From JBFWWP01 sp050246115 (lineage in GTDB: Bacteria; Planctomycetota; UBA8108; UBA1146; JAJFFE01), in assembly GCA_050246115.1 (NCBI GenBank), contig JBFWWP010000009.1, forward strand, positions 99,517 through 163,516: 64,000 bases of DNA, read 5' to 3'. Below the pieces are notes generated by a model. It was not told the DNA's origin, ran no database searches, and saw only the letters and a list, made by a program, of their open reading frames with translations. The position numbers and the translations under genes are program-made. Below, piece by piece: positions 17,834 through 27,260 of this stretch; positions within the stretch are counted from its first letter, which is position 1, and each line of letters opens with the position of its first letter.

Positions 17834-18626
17834 TCGAGGAGCCCGAGTGACTCAGGGCCAGGCCCTGTCTTCGAGCCGCGACTCGCGGCAGCCTGCCGAA
17901 CCCGGCAAAACCGCCTTGGCATCAACCCGCTGCGGAGACCCGAGCAAGCCATGGGCGCCCCCAGCACCCTTTATGGACGGCCCTCGAATGTCTCCGCCCT
18001 GAAAACGCCCCTGGCACCGAGCCAGTCTGGCTGCACGAACCCCGCTTTGGCGCGACGAGCACGACCTAGAGTTTGCTGCCCGCCGCAAAGCTACCCGGCC
18101 AACTCGGGACCGCACCCAACGGCCCGCGGGAGGTGCGCCTTCGCTTCCGGACCGGTTCCCTCTTCGCGGCTCGAGCCCCCTCGAAGCCGTTCGTGCGAGG
18201 CAGGTCGCGTTGGCAACTCGGCTGGGCCAACCTACCCCACTCGGATGACCCGCGTCGCTGCGGGCACGCCGGACGGTGGGGATTGAACCCGCCCCCGGTC
18301 TCGCCGGCTAGACATCCTGACCGAAGTTTCCCAAAGTCCCGGCTCCAGAAAGTGTTCCGACGGCTCGCCAGCGGGCTTCCCCGGCCCCGTGGGAACTCGC
18401 CCCCGACCACAAACTTCGGCGAATCATCCGCCACGCCGCTCGCAACGAATCTGCCTCCCCCTCTCGATCTCCAAACAGAAAAGCAACTTACGCAACCGAA
18501 GATGCGACCGGCGACGGCTTCACGCGGGCATGGCCATACCCCACCCGAACCCGGTACGATGCGGCCGACCGCGCGGGGATCCGATCATCCGGATGCCGTT
18601 GCCGCCACGACCGCCCACCGGATCGA
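17834..18626. other. about 790-bp stretch with no convincing gene
   Basis: Two minus-strand reading frames (17852-18115 and 18066-18434) and overlapping plus-strand ones are present, but their products are arginine/glycine/proline-rich with no family likeness. On the minus strand a tRNA-like T-arm sequence GGGTTCAATCCC occurs around 18279-18290, without a foldable acceptor or anticodon arm. It should contain the ppk1 promoter. Nothing else was recognised. Confidence 0.5.
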
Positions 18627-20786
18627 ATGAGAGTCACGTTCATGGAGTCACTGTCCGCCTCGAAGCCAGGTCCGGCCCCGCGTTCGCTCGAGAGCGGCGT
18701 CGAGTCCACCGCTCCGCAATACTTCAACCGTGAGCTGAGCCTGCTCCAGTTCAACCGGAGGGTGCTCCAACTGGCTCGCGACCCATCGGTCCCGATCCTC
18801 GAGCGACTCCGCTTCCTCGCGATCAGCACAGCCAATCTCGACGAGTTCTTCGAGATCCGCGTGGCGGGCCTCAAGGAGCACTTGGAGATCGCTGCGACTT
18901 TCACGCCGGCGGACGGCTGGAACCCAGCGGACCTGCTGGGACGTATCAGTGACGCCGCCCACGAATTGGTTCGCGAGCAGTATCAGGTCCTCAACGACGA
19001 GATCTTCCCGGCGCTGAGCCGCGAGGGTATCCGGGTCCTCAAACGCAGCGACTGGACCAAGTGGCAGGCCGATTGGATCCGAGGCTACTTCGAACGTCAG
19101 GTTCTGCCGGTTCTCAGCCCGGTGGGGCTGGACCCCGCGCACCCCTTTCCAAAGATCCTCAACAAGAGCCTCAACTTCATCGTGTCGCTCAAGGGGAAGG
19201 ACGCCTTTGGTCGGAGCAGCCGGGCCGCGGTCGTCCAGGCGCCGCGGCTACTCCCTCGCCTGATCCAACTCCCGGAGGAAGTCGCCGACGAACCGTACGA
19301 CTTCGTCATGTTGTCGTCCATCATCCACGCCCACGTCGGCGACCTGTTCATGGGCATGAAGGTGAAGGGCTGCTTTCAATTCCGCGTTACTCGCAACAGC
19401 GACCTCTGGGTGGAGGAGGAGGAGGTCGACGACCTCCTGAGCGCCCTCAAGGGAGAGCTGCTGAGCCGGCGTTTCGGCGCCGCGGTCCGGCTCGAAGTCG
19501 CCGACAACTGCACCGACGAAATGCAGGCGTTCCTGCTCCAAGAGTGCGGCCTAAGAGAGTTGGACCTGTACCGCGTCGACGGTCCCGTGAACCTGCACCG
19601 ACTGTCGGCCCTCTACGACCTGGTGGATCGGCCCGATCTCAAGTATCGCCCGTTCCTTCCCGGTGCGCAGGGCCGATTGCGACGAGAGTCAGACGTTTTC
19701 GCCACCATTCGGAGCGGAGACGTGCTCCTCCACCATCCGTTTCAGTCGTTCGCGCCGGTGGTCGAGTTCTTGCGCGAGGCGGCACGCGATCCGGACGTGA
19801 TCGCCCTCAAGCAGACGTTGTACCGCACGGGGACCAACTCGCCCCTGGTCGACTTGTTGCTCGAAGCCGCGAAGGCGGGCAAGGAAGTCACGGCCGTGAT
19901 CGAACTGCGCGCCCGGTTCGACGAGGCGGCGAACATCGACCTTGCCACGCGCCTGCAGGCTGCCGGCGCCAAAGTCGTCTACGGCGTCGTCGGCTACAAG
20001 ACGCACGTGAAGATGCTGCTGGTCGTCAGGAGGGAGGGCGAGACCTTCCGACGCTACGTTCACCTCAGTACCGGCAACTATCACACTGGCACGAGCCGTG
20101 CCTACACCGATTGGGGGCTTCTGAGCTGCGACGAGTCCCTGGGCGAGGACGTGCACCGCGTGTTCTTGCAGCTGACCGGCCTCGGCAAGGTGAGCGGACT
20201 GAACAAGGTGCTCCAGGCACCATTCAATCTTCACACGCGCATGCTGGAGCTCATCGAGCAAGAGGGCAAGAATGCACTCGCCGGTCGACCCGCGCGAATC
20301 ATCGCCAAGATGAACTCGCTGATCGACACGCAGATCATCCAAGCGCTGTACCGAGCTTCACAGGCCGGCGTCCAGATCGACTTGATCGTGCGTGGGATCT
20401 GCTGCTTGCGGCCCGGAGTCGAGGGGCTGTCCGCGAACATTCGCGTACGATCGGTCCTGGGTCGTTTCCTGGAGCACAGCCGGGTCTTCTACTTCCTCGC
20501 GGACGGCGAGGATCTGACGTATCTCTCGAGCGCCGACTGGATGCCGCGCAACTTCTTCCGACGGGTCGAGATCTGCTTTCCCATCGAGTCCAAGCGATTG
20601 CGCCGCCAAGTCATGGAAGACGGTCTCCTGCCCTATCTCGCCGACAACACCGATGCCTGGATCCTGTCGAGCGACGGCACATACGCTCGCTCGACTCCGA
20701 AGGTCGGCGAGGTTCCATTCACCGCTCAACGACATCTACTCGAAACGCTCTCGGAAGATGTGGCCCGCGGACACGATCGCGCCTAG
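18627..20786 (+). CDS. ppk1: polyphosphate kinase 1
   Basis: PPK1, 719 aa, polymerising ATP gamma-phosphate into polyphosphate. The N-terminal domain begins YFNRELSLLQFNRRVLQLARD. Catalytic histidines are His460 in GYKTHVKMLLVV (E. coli His435 equivalent) and His617 in FLEHSRVFYF (His592 equivalent). The HLSTGNYHTGTSRAYTDWG segment and the C-terminal PLD-like fold are intact. Either ATG 18627 or ATG 18642 could be the start. Part of a phosphate/polyphosphate neighbourhood with phoBRU, SixA, Ppx and CHAD genes. Confidence 0.96.
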   Translation: MRVTFMESLSASKPGPAPRSLESGVESTAPQYFNRELSLLQFNRRVLQLARDPSVPILERLRFLAISTANLDEFFEIRVAGLKEHLEIAATFTPADGWNPADLLGRISDAAHELVREQYQVLNDEIFPALSREGIRVLKRSDWTKWQADWIRGYFERQVLPVLSPVGLDPAHPFPKILNKSLNFIVSLKGKDAFGRSSRAAVVQAPRLLPRLIQLPEEVADEPYDFVMLSSIIHAHVGDLFMGMKVKGCFQFRVTRNSDLWVEEEEVDDLLSALKGELLSRRFGAAVRLEVADNCTDEMQAFLLQECGLRELDLYRVDGPVNLHRLSALYDLVDRPDLKYRPFLPGAQGRLRRESDVFATIRSGDVLLHHPFQSFAPVVEFLREAARDPDVIALKQTLYRTGTNSPLVDLLLEAAKAGKEVTAVIELRARFDEAANIDLATRLQAAGAKVVYGVVGYKTHVKMLLVVRREGETFRRYVHLSTGNYHTGTSRAYTDWGLLSCDESLGEDVHRVFLQLTGLGKVSGLNKVLQAPFNLHTRMLELIEQEGKNALAGRPARIIAKMNSLIDTQIIQALYRASQAGVQIDLIVRGICCLRPGVEGLSANIRVRSVLGRFLEHSRVFYFLADGEDLTYLSSADWMPRNFFRRVEICFPIESKRLRRQVMEDGLLPYLADNTDAWILSSDGTYARSTPKVGEVPFTAQRHLLETLSEDVARGHDRA

Positions 20787-21295
20787 AGCGGTCTGGGCAC
20801 GAGTTCGCGTGGTCGATCGCGGCCCGCCTCCCGCCCGTTCAGCGTCGCAGCGCATCCACTGCGCCCGTGGCTCTCGAGTGCCTGGCGCGCCAGGGCGGAT
20901 GCGGACAGACTGTCGGCGCTCCCAGGGCACGCCCTGCGCTCGTCTAGCCGGGGCTCAGGGGAGGCGTCTCGACGCTGAAATGGGCAGGAGAAGAACGGAC
21001 AGTACCGGGTTCTTCTCAGGGCCTTCGCAAGCCCCGGTGGAGCTTCCGCGCAATGCACTTGATCTGGGATGGGTGTTGCGCCATCCCGCCGCGCGGCTCG
21101 CGAAGAGCGTCCGCCCAAACCGAGCCCACGCCCGCTTGCCGCATTTCTCGAGCACCGATGCAACTCGATCCCAACGACTCGGTCGGGGGCCCAGCGGCCT
21201 CGCCGGGCCGGTGGACCGCTACGGAACCAAGTACCGAACTGTGGGAATTTGAACACACTGGGAACTCGAACACGAACCAAGATCGGATTTGCAGC
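20787..21295. other. 509-bp intergenic region
   Basis: No gene supported. It contains a perfect 14-bp palindrome CCTGGCGCGCCAGG at 20881-20894, about 95 nt after ppk1. Reading frames on both strands here are shadows of unstructured arginine/proline-rich sequence. The promoter of the following lipoprotein gene should be at the right end. Confidence 0.5.
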
Positions 21296-21793
21296 ATGCG
21301 ACAGTGCGGCCTCCTGGCGGTTGCCTTCTTCATCGTTTCCTGCAACCCAGGGTGCTCGGTTTCGTCGGCTGGATCGAAGGTGCCTGCCGTCCTCCTCGAG
21401 GTGCTCGAGCACGGAGAGGATTTCACGCTGTTCTCCCTGGATCCAGCTGTGGACACGAACGCCACGAACCCATTTCACGACTGGCGCATCATCGGCAGCA
21501 CGCCGATCCCCGAGGCGGCGACCCGCTCTCGCGTAGTGTCATCCTTGATTCGAGGTATCGACGAGAACGATGGCACGGTCGCGGCCTGCTTCAACCCACG
21601 TCACGGTCTCCGCGTAACGCACGCGGGAGTCGTCCACGACCTGGTCATCTGCTTCGAGTGCATGCAAGTTCGGTGGTACTCGGGGTCCACGTCGTCGGAG
21701 CTGATCCGGATCACCCCATCCCCTCAGCGCACGTTCGACGCAACCCTCACAGGGGCCGGCGTCGAACTCGCCCCAGCCGCAGCCGGACACTGA
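21296..21793 (+). CDS. small secreted lipoprotein-like protein of unknown function
   Basis: 165 aa. N-terminal signal MRQCGLLAVAFFIVSC with a possible lipid-modified cysteine at residue 16 or 20. A conserved-looking core follows: DWRIIGSTPI, ACFNPRHGLRV and VVHDLVICFECMQVRW. The paired motifs CFxPRHG and VICFEC resemble a widespread family of short hypothetical proteins with no assigned function. An upstream in-frame extension to 21053 is excluded because the signal begins here. The cysteines might bind a metal or form disulfides. Confidence 0.65.
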   Translation: MRQCGLLAVAFFIVSCNPGCSVSSAGSKVPAVLLEVLEHGEDFTLFSLDPAVDTNATNPFHDWRIIGSTPIPEAATRSRVVSSLIRGIDENDGTVAACFNPRHGLRVTHAGVVHDLVICFECMQVRWYSGSTSSELIRITPSPQRTFDATLTGAGVELAPAAAGH

Positions 21794-22063
21794 CTGCAAA
21801 CGCAGGGCGCCGTTCCCCTGAGTCGCTTCGAGTTACCGGTGGCGAGCCCAACGCTTACCGCCGTGGCCAACCCCGCTCCGCCAGCTGACAAGGCGCAAGC
21901 GAACTTCGAGTCACACGATTCTCGACGAAAAGCCCGTCACGTGGATCGCGGCGACCGGATCTATCCCTCGGGGTACCGACGTTCGGTGCCCAGTAGTTAT
22001 CACGGCGGGTTCACTGGCACTCGATCGAGTGTGCGTGAGTCAGCTCGAGGAAAGGATACGGTT

Positions 22064-23236
22064 ATGAAGAAGCTGTTGGCATGCGCGGTTCTGGGGACGT
22101 GGGCCTCTCTGTGTTCGCCGGTGAGCGCGCTGCCCAGCGCACAGATCGGCGGCGTGCTGCAAGTGAATGTCCAGAGTATCGGGGGTGTGCCATGGCAGGT
22201 TCAAGGCGCATCGCCGGTGTGGACGCAGGTTCCGCTCTTCGGTTGCACGACCTCCATCGTCGGGGTCTTCGTGTTCGACAACCCGTGCACGGGTGAGTTC
22301 ATGGATCGTCGCTACTGCTACGCGACGGTTTGCCGTACCCCGAACTTCCAGGCGCCACTCGGTGGCATCACGACGACCACGACGTTCTCCGACGACTGCT
22401 TCTATTGCATTGATCACCCCGAGTGTTGCCTCGACCTAGGTGAGATCGACCTGCCGGGCTACGACTGGACCGGACCGTCGACGTGCTCGCTCACGGGTTC
22501 GGGGAACGTGCCGATCCAGTTCAACTACCAGATCCAAGCGAGCGGCCCGTTGACCGTTCCGAACGTCGACGTCGGCTTTCGCGGCGAGCGCCACATGTCC
22601 TTCCGCTTCGTCCGGCCGGCGGGCGCCACCGGTCCGGCTCACTTGAACGTACCGGTGAACTTCGCCAACCTCGTGCTCGATGCGGCCGACGCAGCCGGCC
22701 TGGAGGTCACGAACGGTGTGCTGCGCATGGAGGCTCTCCTGACGAGCCCGCAGCTCGGCAACGTGTTCCGCTGCGCGATCGAACAGCCAGTCCACGGACT
22801 GGCGACCATCGCGGGCACCATTCCGCCCGGCATGTTCCAGCGCACTTCGGGAGTGACCACCGCCAACGGTCTGCAGTTCGACCTGCCGACCGTCACCATT
22901 CCGGCGAACGTCAGCCAGGCCAACTTCACCTTCTCGCTTCGAGTCAGCTCGCGAGCGAGCAACGGCGATGCCGACGACTCCGGAGTTGCCGCAGTGTCAC
23001 CGTGCGACCCGTTTCTGCGCGGCGACTCGAACGGCGACTACGAGCTGAACGTGAGCGACGTGGTGAACCTGCTCGGCTACCTGTTCAGCCAAGGCTCGGC
23101 GCCGCTGCCGTTCGCCGCGGGTGACGTGAACGACGATGGCGAAGTGAACCTCGGTGACGCGGTGTACGGCCTCGGCTTCTTGTTTGGAGGCGGCCCACAA
23201 CCGACGGAACCGTTCCCGCTCCCGGCCTGCCTGTAA
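22064..23236 (+). CDS. secreted protein with C-terminal dockerin/EF-hand-like repeats
   Basis: 390 aa. Starts with AGGAAAGG 8 nt before ATG at 22064, then a signal peptide (KKLLACAVLGTWASLCSPVSA). The middle is a cysteine-containing beta-rich region with no known domain. The C-terminus holds two dockerin-like calcium loops, GDSNGDYELNVSDVVNLLGY and GDVNDDGEVNLGDAVYGLGF, and ends PFPLPACL. This tail type is frequent in planctomycete exported proteins and is thought to serve surface attachment or protein binding. Followed by a strong hairpin shared with the convergent ppx gene. Confidence 0.85.
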   Translation: MKKLLACAVLGTWASLCSPVSALPSAQIGGVLQVNVQSIGGVPWQVQGASPVWTQVPLFGCTTSIVGVFVFDNPCTGEFMDRRYCYATVCRTPNFQAPLGGITTTTTFSDDCFYCIDHPECCLDLGEIDLPGYDWTGPSTCSLTGSGNVPIQFNYQIQASGPLTVPNVDVGFRGERHMSFRFVRPAGATGPAHLNVPVNFANLVLDAADAAGLEVTNGVLRMEALLTSPQLGNVFRCAIEQPVHGLATIAGTIPPGMFQRTSGVTTANGLQFDLPTVTIPANVSQANFTFSLRVSSRASNGDADDSGVAAVSPCDPFLRGDSNGDYELNVSDVVNLLGYLFSQGSAPLPFAAGDVNDDGEVNLGDAVYGLGFLFGGGPQPTEPFPLPACL

Positions 23237-23323
23237 CCCGCGCGTGATCCCGAACGCAATCGCCCCCGCGAAGTGAAGCACCGTAGTTGACTTCGGCTTT
23301 GGCGAAAGGGCGAGGAAGCCTGA

Positions 23324-23362
23324 CCGGGGAGACGAGTTGGGGTAGCCCGCTCGTCTCCCCGG
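23324..23362. terminator. strong inverted repeat between convergent genes
   Basis: Perfect 13-bp arms CCGGGGAGACGAG (23324-23336) and CTCGTCTCCCCGG (23350-23362) around a 13-nt loop. An outer AAGCC/GGCTT pair extends the stem. Lies between the plus-strand dockerin gene and the minus-strand ppx gene, so it can act as a bidirectional terminator. No clear T-run follows. Confidence 0.7.
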
Positions 23363-23379
23363 ATGGCTTTGGTTTCGGA

Positions 23380-23421
23380 TCGGTCGAAGATGGCTCGAAG
23401 CGACGAGCAAGAGGTTGAAGT
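23380..23421 (-). repeat. dispersed REP-like repeat, copy 1
   Basis: 42-nt sequence whose reverse complement matches 38278-38319 at 40 of 42 positions. It begins 1 nt after the ppx stop codon on the ppx strand. Both copies sit just 3' of a gene in the same orientation relative to it. Confidence 0.85.
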
Positions 23422-23422
23422 A

Positions 23423-24922
23423 CTAGCCGGTCACGTCGATCGTGTAGCCGGCGGGCGCAGCGAAAGCGGCTTCCGCCTTCAGGTCCGCACGGGTCAGTGG
23501 GTGCTCATCGAGCCAACCCGTCGGAGTTCTGAGACGAACGGTGTTCTTCTCGACCTCGATGCCGATGGGCGGCAACGTCCTGCCCGCGTGACTGCGATTG
23601 AGCAGTACCGCGAGGCGCAGCAGGATGCAAAGACGCAACGCCTGCTTGGGCCGAACGTGCGGCAGGTCAGCGAAGATCCGCGTCGGGATGCGCGAGCGCT
23701 GCGATCTCACCAGCGCCGCCATGATCCGTTGTTCGTCGTTCGAGAAGCCGGGCATGTCCGAGTTGGCAATGAGGAACTCCCCGTGCTTGTGAAACCCGTT
23801 GTGGGAAATCGCCAGGCCAATCTCGTGCAAACGCGCGGCCCAGCCCAAGAGCCTGCGCAGTCCATGAGGCTCATCCAGTCGCCATGCCTGCGCCTGGCCG
23901 AGGAATCCCAGAGCGGTACGCTCGACCCGCCGCGCCTTCGCGTCGTCGACGTGGTAGCGCTGCATGAAGTTCCGCACGGTGCGCTCGCGCACGTCTTCAT
24001 GCCGGAAACGACCGAAGAGGTCGAACAGGAGCCCCTCGCGCAGACCTCCGGGCGCGGTCGTCATGTGGGTGAGCTCGAAGGTCTCGAAGACTGCGGTCAG
24101 GATCGCGAGGCCCCCGGGCAGCACGGCCTTGCGGTCGGTTCCGAGGCCCGGGAGGTCGACGGCCTCGGCTCGCCCCACAGCGAGCAGTGCCTTTCGGAGT
24201 CGACGCAGCCCATCGAGGGTAATGCCATCGGTTGCCCACCCCGACTCGCGTAAGATCGAACGCACGGCGTGCGCCGTCCCCGACGCCCCGAGACAGAGGT
24301 CCCACTCGAAGGGCTCTACCCAGTCTCCGGCGTCCGGTAGCTCGAGCCGCGCGGCGATCACTGCACGGTCGAAGGCGTCACGCTCGATGAGTCCCTGCGG
24401 GAAGAACTCCTGGCTGTAGCGCACACAACCGAGCTCGCGACTCTCGGCGCGAATCACGTCGAAACCTTCCCCCAGAATGCACTCGGTGCTCCCACCTCCT
24501 ATGTCGATGACGAGGCGTCGTGCGGGCTCTGGGGGTACGTTGTGAGCGACGCCCAGGTAAACCAGTCGCGCCTCCTCCTGGCCCGACACGACCTCGATCG
24601 GGTGTCCGAGCACCTCCTCGGCGCGACGCAGGAACTGGCGCACATTCGAGGCACGTCGAAAGGTGCTGGTCCCGACCGCGCGCACGCAGTCCTCCGGCAA
24701 GCCGCGAAGGCGCTCGCGAAAGCGCCCCAGGCACTCGAGCCCACGCTGTTGCGCCTGCTCGTCGATCTCACCCTCGGGATCCAAGCCCCCCGCAATCCGC
24801 ACGCGCTCGCGCAAGCGGTCCTGGGTTCGAAGCTCGCCGTTGATGACGCGCCCGACGATCATGTGGAAACTGTTCGAACCGAGGTCGACCGCGGCAACCG
24901 CCTCTGGACTCTGGGTAGGCAA
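23423..24922 (-). CDS. exopolyphosphatase / guanosine pentaphosphatase (Ppx/GppA family)
   Basis: 499 aa from TTG at 24922, chosen because AGGAAGG lies about 9 nt upstream and the ASKHA phosphate-1 motif VAAVDLGSNSFHMIVGRV begins shortly after. A longer frame to 25426 crosses the divergent promoter and is not credible. Phosphate-2 motif is LVIDIGGGSTECILG; an HD-like C-terminal domain follows (AARLHEIGLAISHNGFHKHG). It hydrolyses polyphosphate from the ends, opposing PPK1. Divergent from the CHAD gene. Confidence 0.92.
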   Translation of the reverse strand: MPTQSPEAVAAVDLGSNSFHMIVGRVINGELRTQDRLRERVRIAGGLDPEGEIDEQAQQRGLECLGRFRERLRGLPEDCVRAVGTSTFRRASNVRQFLRRAEEVLGHPIEVVSGQEEARLVYLGVAHNVPPEPARRLVIDIGGGSTECILGEGFDVIRAESRELGCVRYSQEFFPQGLIERDAFDRAVIAARLELPDAGDWVEPFEWDLCLGASGTAHAVRSILRESGWATDGITLDGLRRLRKALLAVGRAEAVDLPGLGTDRKAVLPGGLAILTAVFETFELTHMTTAPGGLREGLLFDLFGRFRHEDVRERTVRNFMQRYHVDDAKARRVERTALGFLGQAQAWRLDEPHGLRRLLGWAARLHEIGLAISHNGFHKHGEFLIANSDMPGFSNDEQRIMAALVRSQRSRIPTRIFADLPHVRPKQALRLCILLRLAVLLNRSHAGRTLPPIGIEVEKNTVRLRTPTGWLDEHPLTRADLKAEAAFAAPAGYTIDVTG

Positions 24923-25097
24923 GCGAGTGCACCTTCCTGGCGGGCTCACGGCGAACGAGCCAAACGGGCCTCGCTCGGCGAACGACCGTCGACTCTCTGC
25001 AGCGAGAAATTGACCGGTGGCCACCCCCCCGCGCCTGCTATACTGCGGGGCTGGATCAAGTTCATGGCGCGTCGACGAGCGCGAGGATTCTAGGGCG

Positions 25098-26327
25098 ATG
25101 CACACCAACTGGGAAGATCGAAGCACACGTCCGGCACCGGCTCCGGAGACGCGACGGTCTCGGGTTGGGCTGCGCGCGGTGACTCCGCAGAGCGCGCAGC
25201 CTCGTACGGACCAGCGAGAGCCGTCCGCCGGAGGGATGGGGGCAGGCGCGGACTCGGGGGGGTGCGATCCGCAAGTCCACGAGTCTCGCAGCAGCGAAGT
25301 GCGAGACGGCGGCGCCGATTGGCCGCACGCGTCGGAGACGTCGCGAGGCGTGCGGGCAGCCTTTGCGCGGGTGGTCCGCGAGGCTGTGAGTCTGCAGACT
25401 CGATCGCTGGGCCCGGCACGCGCCATTCACGAATTCCGAAAACGACTGCGGCAGGTGCGGGCACTGCTGCGGTTGTGTCGCGCAGATCTGATCGGCGATC
25501 GCTATCTCCAGATCGAAGCGCGTCTGCGTCACCTCGGGCGTAGGACGTCGGCGGTTCGCGACACCCGCGTTCTGCTGGATACGCTGTCGACCTTCAAGGG
25601 CCGCTCGCACGCGCGGACAGTGAATGCGGTTCGCGAAGAACTCATGCGTGAGGTGGCGGTGCTCGAACGCCGCGACGAAGAGGCCCGAGTCTTGGAGCGC
25701 GCGCAGGCAGAGCTGGCCGCGATCGGGGCGTGGATTCGAGTTTCGCTGCCAGCCGGTTTGGCGCGCGAGTTTCTGGCGCGAAGCTTGGCACACAGCATGG
25801 ATCGAGTCCGGAGAGCCCGACGTCGCGCCAAGCGTGGAGACGGTGACCGCGCAATCCATCGTTGGCGAAAACGAACGAAGGAGCTCCGCTACCAACTCGA
25901 ACTGCTCCCCGACCTACGACCCCGCAAGGCGAAGAAGGCGGCGGCGAAGCTCGACCAACTTGCGCAGGCCATTGGCGGCACAACGGACTTGGTCATGCTC
26001 TGCGAGTACATCGACTCGAAAGCCGCGGAACTGGCCCCGTTCGAGCCTGGACGACTGGTCGAGCGGGTGCGACGACGCATCGCCCGACGACTCGCGCGGA
26101 TCCTTGACACCCATCGAGGAACCCTGGACCGAAAGCCGCGAGAGCTGGCCGCACGGGTGGTGGCGCCGGAGGGACCAACCGCCGTGGACCGCTGCGAGCC
26201 GCCGCCACCGGACGCGGTGGGAACTGGAGGAATCGCGACGCACGTCGCGCGCGGCACTCGTCCCCCGATGGAACGGCCCACGAACCTGTCGCCGGAGTTG
26301 GGGAAGTGGCATGGACGACTACTATAG
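25098..26327 (+). CDS. CHAD domain protein (polyphosphate-associated)
   Basis: 409 aa. ATG at 25098. After a low-complexity N-terminus (about 1-85) comes a helical CHAD domain with conserved histidine and basic residues: AIHEFRKRLRQVRALLRLCR, DTRVLLDTLS, and AIHRWRKRTKELRYQLELL. CHAD domains are known to bind polyphosphate and often lie beside ppx or ppk genes, as seen here with the divergent Ppx/GppA gene. The C-terminal 60 residues are disordered. Overlaps the next gene by 17 nt. Confidence 0.9.
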   Translation: MHTNWEDRSTRPAPAPETRRSRVGLRAVTPQSAQPRTDQREPSAGGMGAGADSGGCDPQVHESRSSEVRDGGADWPHASETSRGVRAAFARVVREAVSLQTRSLGPARAIHEFRKRLRQVRALLRLCRADLIGDRYLQIEARLRHLGRRTSAVRDTRVLLDTLSTFKGRSHARTVNAVREELMREVAVLERRDEEARVLERAQAELAAIGAWIRVSLPAGLAREFLARSLAHSMDRVRRARRRAKRGDGDRAIHRWRKRTKELRYQLELLPDLRPRKAKKAAAKLDQLAQAIGGTTDLVMLCEYIDSKAAELAPFEPGRLVERVRRRIARRLARILDTHRGTLDRKPRELAARVVAPEGPTAVDRCEPPPPDAVGTGGIATHVARGTRPPMERPTNLSPELGKWHGRLL

Positions 26328-26889
26328 TCACCATGCCATCCGGGTTCCGCGGATCCCGATCACGTTGATCGGCTTCATGGGTTCGATGCCCGAGATCGTT
26401 GGATCCTCGATCTCCCAGTTCACTGGCGTTGGTTTCGTCGACGTGAACCGGGCGATCGAGCATCGTGTGGGGACCAGCATCGCGCGCCTGGTGACGGAAC
26501 ATGGGCAAGATCGGCTCCGCGCGACGGAAGCCGAGTGCACGCGCACCGCGTTGCGCGCTCGGCCACCCGCGATCATCGCACTGGGCGACGGCGTGGCGGA
26601 CGATCCCGACACCTTGGATCGGGTGACGAGCGAGTCGGCCTTGGTCTATCTCCGAATGGACGCAGACGATCTCTGTCGGCGTATCGTCGAACGGCGGCGC
26701 CAGTTCCCAGCGGCCTTCTACCCGTGGATCCCGGTCAACGAGTCGGTCCGGCTGGAGCAAGTCTCGGTCCTCCTGGCCGAGCGAGAGCGGGCTTTCGAGC
26801 ACGCCGTGCTACGAGTCGAAGCCGGCGCTGGCCGCAGCCTCGACCAGGTCGGGACCGAAATCATCGAGCACTTCGCCCTGACTCCGTGA
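26311..26889 (+). CDS. shikimate kinase-like protein with a destroyed P-loop
   Basis: 192 aa. The fold of AroK-type shikimate kinase is recognisable along the whole length (ITLIGFMGS, FVDVNRAIEHRVGTSIARL, RATEAE, AIIALGDGV, ALVYLRMDADDLCRRI). Catalytic motifs are altered: Walker A GSGKST is GSMPEI (Lys replaced by Pro27, Ser by Glu28), the substrate Asp pair in FxDxD is FVDVN, and the GGG loop is GDG. It is therefore unlikely to be an active kinase and may be a regulatory or structural derivative. ATG at 26311 lies within the end of the CHAD gene, so the two are translationally coupled. Confidence 0.8.
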   Translation: MDDYYSHHAIRVPRIPITLIGFMGSMPEIVGSSISQFTGVGFVDVNRAIEHRVGTSIARLVTEHGQDRLRATEAECTRTALRARPPAIIALGDGVADDPDTLDRVTSESALVYLRMDADDLCRRIVERRRQFPAAFYPWIPVNESVRLEQVSVLLAERERAFEHAVLRVEAGAGRSLDQVGTEIIEHFALTP

Positions 26890-27260
26890 CAGGGACGGCG
26901 TTATCCCTTCTGAATCTGAGACTTAGCGATCGAAACGGCCGACCCACCGAGGCTGTGTAACCGAGGCTTACGTGCCCCATCGGCAGTGGACAATGGCTTG
27001 TTCCCCAGGGAACCGGAGGGCCGGAATTCTCGTTTGCCTTCCGAACGCCGGGAGCGGCGAGTAGAATCGGCGACTGTGGGTGTGCGCCTGTTGCGCGACT
27101 GCACCCCGATTCGGGTCTCTTTTTCAAACCGCGAGTCGAGCGAGTGGTCCCGGGCTGCGCCTTGATGGGCGGTTGCGCCAGTACCCGTTCGGCCGCGACT
27201 ACCTCGGCGCGGCAGTTCGCGAGTGTTCGAGGTTGACCCAGGAAGGTGGAGAGAATGTTG
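26874..27260. repeat. 387-bp tandem duplication, copy 1
   Basis: Identical by eye to 27261-27647. It starts in the last codons of the shikimate kinase-like gene and ends just after a copy of the ribosome site and first codons of the following secreted-protein gene. The ATG of copy 1 (27255) opens only a 30-codon frame that runs into copy 2. A TAGAAT -10-like hexamer is at 27062-27067. Confidence 0.95.

Noticed and set aside
18276..18360. Possible tRNA on the minus strand (GGGTTCAATCCC T-arm)
   Set aside because: The T-stem has a C-A mismatch, no 7-bp acceptor stem pairs with it, and no anticodon arm with a normal loop can be drawn. tRNA-Sec was considered because of the selenoprotein candidate, but the long variable arm and UCA anticodon are absent.
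17852..18434. Minus-strand ORFs 17852-18115 and 18066-18434
   Set aside because: No recognisable domain, no ribosome site of note, composition of shadow frames.
19061..20947. 628-codon plus-strand frame inside ppk1
   Set aside because: Arginine/glycine/proline-rich shadow of ppk1 in another frame, typical of high-GC DNA.
24923..25426. N-terminal extension of Ppx/GppA
   Set aside because: Crosses the divergent promoter and CHAD start, is arginine/serine-rich, and a TTG start with a good ribosome site precedes the conserved domain.
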